A stretch of DNA of 64,000 nucleotides, from positions 1 through 64,000 of the forward strand of contig NZ_FOXO01000022.1 of NCBI RefSeq assembly GCF_900115735.1, read 5' to 3'. The stretch comes from Butyrivibrio proteoclasticus (GTDB taxonomy: Bacteria > Bacillota > Clostridia > Lachnospirales > Lachnospiraceae). Of this stretch, positions 62,737 to 64,000 are shown one piece after another. Under the pieces are notes generated by a model. It had not been told where the DNA came from. It made no database searches and saw nothing but the letters and a program-made list of their open reading frames with translations. Position numbers and translations under genes: made by a program. The number at the start of each line of letters is the position of its first letter. Positions within the stretch are counted from its first letter, which is position 1.

Positions 62737-62807
62737 GCGGGTGTAGTTCAATGGTAGAACACTAGCCTTCCAAGCTAGATACGTGGGTTCGATTCCCATC
62801 ACCCGCT
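62737..62807 (+). tRNA. tRNA-Gly (anticodon TCC)
   Basis: 71 nt. Acceptor GCGGGTG/CACCCGC, discriminator T; CTAGC-CTTCCAA-GCTAG anticodon arm. Confidence 0.95.
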
Positions 62808-62811
62808 GCAT

Positions 62812-62885
<74 letters not shown>

Positions 62886-62980
62886 TCTATTTTTTTGAGC
62901 AGAGTACTTGCCGTTTTTATGGCTAGTGCGAGCCATTGGTGGACATTGACAGATGCATTGTTAGTGTAGCACCGCAATAT

Positions 62981-63055
62981 GGTGGCTATAGCGTAGTTGG
63001 TTAACGCGCCAGATTGTGGTTCTGGAGACCGAGGGTTCGAGTCCCTCTAGCCACC
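62981..63055 (+). tRNA. tRNA-His (anticodon GTG)
   Basis: 75 nt including an encoded G-1 opposite C73. Acceptor GTGGCTA/TAGCCAC; CCAGA-TTGTGGT-TCTGG anticodon arm. Confidence 0.95.
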
Positions 63056-63071
63056 CTGCACGAAAGTGCGT

Positions 63072-63143
63072 TGGGCTATCGCCAAGCGGTAAGGCACAGC
63101 ACTTTGACTGCTGCATACGACGGTTCGAATCCGGCTAGCCCAG
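63072..63143 (+). tRNA. tRNA-Gln (anticodon TTG)
   Basis: 72 nt. Acceptor TGGGCTA/TAGCCCA, discriminator G; CAGCA-CTTTGAC-TGCTG anticodon arm. Confidence 0.95.
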
Positions 63144-63196
63144 TTAGGCGTAACAGGATATCATATTGCGTCGAAAATTTGTTCATAGTAATACAT

Positions 63197-63269
63197 GGGA
63201 TACTAGCTCAGTCGGTAGAGCACTTGACTTTTAATCAAGTTGTCGGGGGTTCGATTCCCCCGTGTCTCA
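63197..63269 (+). tRNA. tRNA-Lys (anticodon TTT)
   Basis: 73 nt. Acceptor GGGATAC/GTGTCTC with G-T wobble pairs, discriminator A; CTTGA-CTTTTAA-TCAAG anticodon arm. Confidence 0.94.
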
Positions 63270-63275
63270 TTTCAA

Positions 63276-63308
63276 AAGCCTTGTAAACTATATGTTTGCA
63301 AGGTTTTT
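63276..63308 (+). terminator. Terminator of the tRNA cluster
   Basis: CCTTGTAAAC pairs with GTTTGCAAGG (one G-T), then T5. Confidence 0.8.
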
Positions 63309-63364
63309 GTTTTGCCACTTGTGTGTGCATAATTTAATTGTTCTTGATTTTTTTAGGTGCATTT

Positions 63365-64000
63365 ATGACAAAAGGTTCTATTTCAAAAAATCTTATTTTA
63401 TTCGCAATCCCACTTTTTTTAGGGCAGTTATTACAGCAGTTGTATAATGTGGTCGATTCTGTTGTAGTTGGTAACGTTCTTGGTAAAGAAGCTTTGGCAG
63501 CTGTCAGTACTACAGGAAGTCTTATTTTCTTAATGGTTGGCTTCATTAACGGCCTTTTCATGGGAAGCAGCGTTATCATTGGCAAAAGGTACGGAGCCGG
63601 TGATGAAAAAGGCGTATCAATCGCAGCTCATACAGGAATAACTTTCTCTATACTGATGGGAATTGTGCTTACTGTATTTGGCTATTTCTTTACACCTGTA
63701 CTTCTTAGGTGGATGGGAACACCTGAGGATGTAATGCCTAACTCTGTCATGTATTTCAAGATTTATTTCCTTGGTGGACTTGGAAATGTATTATATAGTG
63801 CCTGTTGTGGCGTGTTTCAAGCCATGGGTGACTCAAAGAGGCCACTATATTATCTTATGGTCAGCACAGTTTTGAATACGATCCTGGATTTATTGTTTGT
63901 AAGGGATCTTGGATTTGGAATTGCGGGAGCGGCTCTTGCGACTGTTATTGCTCAGTTCGTGAGCGCACTCTTAGCATTTGTGAAGCTCACACAGGTTCAG
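63365..64000 (+). CDS. MATE-family efflux transporter, N-terminal part (cut by window edge)
   Basis: The frame opens at ATG 63365 (AGGTG upstream) and is still open at the window edge after 212 codons. The sequence begins MTKGSISKNLILFAIPLFLG and continues QLLQQLYNVVDSVVVGNVLG, the MatE opening, followed by NGLFMGSSVIIGKRYGAGDE and GVFQAMGDSKRPLYYLMVST, typical of the second half of the first MATE repeat. It exports drugs or metabolites in exchange for Na+ or H+. About half the protein lies outside the window. Confidence 0.9.
   Translation, partial: MTKGSISKNLILFAIPLFLGQLLQQLYNVVDSVVVGNVLGKEALAAVSTTGSLIFLMVGFINGLFMGSSVIIGKRYGAGDEKGVSIAAHTGITFSILMGIVLTVFGYFFTPVLLRWMGTPEDVMPNSVMYFKIYFLGGLGNVLYSACCGVFQAMGDSKRPLYYLMVSTVLNTILDLLFVRDLGFGIAGAALATVIAQFVSALLAFVKLTQVQ

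Overview
The window looks like chromosome from a butyrate-producing, plant-fibre-degrading anaerobe of the Lachnospiraceae, most like Butyrivibrio or Pseudobutyrivibrio. This rests on the butyrate cluster (thiolase, crotonase, hydroxybutyryl-CoA dehydrogenase, butyryl-CoA dehydrogenase, EtfB, EtfA), pectin and arabinan enzymes, A+T-rich DNA with strong AGGAGG ribosome sites, and many intrinsic terminators. No 16S gene is present, so the genus is an inference.

Layout. 1-5.4 kb: tail of an IS66-type transposase, an Rpn/YhgA-like nuclease and three envelope proteins (one transglutaminase-like, one zinc-ribbon/PASTA). 5.4-13.3 kb: an accessory island bracketed by two 34-bp direct copies of the 3' end of an EF-Tu gene. 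It carries a PBECR4-type nuclease with a small partner, a relaxase remnant and a run of small genes for nucleotide clean-up or small-molecule modification (P-loop kinase, HAM1-Nudix fusion, Nudix, histidine phosphatase, MazG, two methyltransferases, GNAT), mixed with fragments of broken genes. 13.4-15.3 kb: GNAT, a sugar-kinase remnant, a DJ-1 protein and decayed DNA. 15.4-27.8 kb: a 2.8-thousand-residue repetitive surface protein flanked by two small proteins that share a domain, a chemoreceptor and an anchored hydrolase. 27.8-35.1 kb: GH28 and GH105 pectin enzymes around a secreted barnase with barstar, a manganese (yybP-ykoY) riboswitch in front of an SLC13/ArsB-like permease, and a gene-free repeat island. 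35.3-42.7 kb: aminopeptidase, SseB-like protein, CheX-like/CheY pair, short-chain reductase, thioredoxin reductase and an NlpC/P60 wall hydrolase. 42.9-49.3 kb: a LacI regulator, a sugar ABC importer and a GH51 arabinofuranosidase. 49.6-57.8 kb: HPF and the butyrate cluster plus a second thiolase. 57.8-64 kb: an HD-GYP response regulator, RNA methyltransferase, amidase-like protein, RdgB, a phosphodiesterase, seven tRNA genes and the start of a MATE exporter.

How it fits together. Pectin and arabinan fragments are imported by the LacI-controlled ABC system, trimmed in the cytoplasm by GH28, GH105 and GH51 enzymes without signal peptides, and fermented to butyrate by the thl-crt-hbd-bcd-etfBA set.

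The most unusual object is at 32391-33755, a 1.36-kb non-coding island. Two 193-bp inverted repeats enclose fourteen 36-38-bp sites: a tetrad in inverted order, six palindromic 38-bp sites, then a second tetrad in inverted order. Start-to-start spacing inside each group is 43, 52, 63-64 or 74 bp, close to whole turns of the DNA helix, and most sites have an A/T tract between their conserved arms. I recognise no known family. It reads like a scaffold for a DNA-binding protein complex.
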